A stretch of 6,199 bases of DNA, taken from Candidatus Aenigmatarchaeota archaeon. GTDB taxonomy: Archaea > Aenigmatarchaeota > Aenigmatarchaeia > QMZP01. The position numbers and the translations under genes are program-made. A model generated the notes under the pieces. The model saw nothing but the letters and a program-made list of their open reading frames with translations. It was not told the origin of the DNA and did not search any database. The stretch is from positions 1 to 6,199 of the forward strand of contig JAFCEK010000050.1 of the NCBI GenBank assembly GCA_017609225.1, given 5' to 3'. Positions 6,114 through 6,199 of this stretch are shown here, in pieces; the first letter of the stretch is position 1, and each line of letters opens with the position of its first letter.

Positions 6114-6199
6114 AAAGTCCAGAAGCATGTTTATATATTTTGAGAGCCCTTCCTGCCTTTCAAGCAGGAATTCCTCGTTTTTATAATAGCTTGCATTAT
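6084..6199 (-). CDS. C-terminal end of an unidentified convergent gene (partial)
   Basis: Reading leftward from the right edge, one minus-strand frame stays open for 37 codons to a TGA at 6084-6086. The peptide looks protein-like (YYKNEEFLLERQEGLSKYIN, then MLLDFLGSLFSFLG): a charged helix followed by an amphipathic or hydrophobic end. The other two minus frames are less convincing or stop quickly. If real, its last 30 bases overlap the end of the rightward gene. The fragment is too short to name a family. The alternative is a non-coding 3' region with a hairpin. Confidence 0.45.
   Translation of the reverse strand, partial: NASYYKNEEFLLERQEGLSKYINMLLDFLGSLFSFLG
6150..6170. repeat. Inverted repeat downstream of the rightward gene, possible terminator
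   Basis: TTCCTGC (6150-6156) and GCAGGAA (6164-6170) form a perfect seven-pair stem with a seven-base loop. A run of five T follows at 6178-6182, somewhat distant from the stem. It could end transcription of the rightward gene, since archaeal terminators rely mainly on T tracts. It also lies inside the putative convergent coding end, where it may simply be chance codons. Confidence 0.3.

Overview
The window most likely comes from an archaeon, probably a DPANN lineage of the Woesearchaeota/Pacearchaeota type. This is inferred from protein style, not from a marker gene. The base composition is moderately AT-rich. Both main genes encode exported, threonine/asparagine-rich proteins full of N-glycosylation sequons (N-X-S/T). 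The larger one combines DUF2341 and LamG-like domains with an N-terminal module containing the phrase IVPHLSNQTYE, which I associate from memory with proteins of those archaea. No RNA gene, mobile element, CRISPR array or tandem repeat array was seen.

Layout: (1) Positions 1-4767, minus strand, hold one uninterrupted reading frame that starts at 4767 and runs off the left edge. The 1589 visible residues comprise a signal peptide, an Asn/Thr-rich N-terminal region, a conserved module with a Ca-binding-like loop, a DUF2341 + LamG module, three Ig-like beta domains, a second DUF2341 + LamG-like module, and the start of a further beta domain. (2) Positions 4768-4817 are a 50-base divergent intergenic region. 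It carries a central AT-rich element, two TGCCCCA copies 21 bases apart and a weak Shine-Dalgarno for the leftward gene. (3) Positions 4818-6113, plus strand, hold a complete gene for a membrane protein of about 431 residues: an N-terminal membrane anchor, a CARDB-like domain, a Pro/Glu linker, a NEW3-like beta domain, a helical hairpin, a C-terminal membrane helix and a basic cytoplasmic tail. (4) From 6084 to the right edge, minus strand, there is probably the C-terminal end of a third gene, converging on and overlapping the second by 30 bases.

The two complete starts are divergent and share one short intergenic region, so they may be co-regulated. Both products would act at the cell surface: one as a very large, probably glycosylated, carbohydrate- or protein-binding molecule, the other as a membrane-anchored protein with adhesion-type beta domains outside the cell. 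A working partnership (for example surface protein and membrane anchor) is plausible, but position alone does not show it. Many other open frames lie on the plus strand opposite the big gene; they are antisense shadows.
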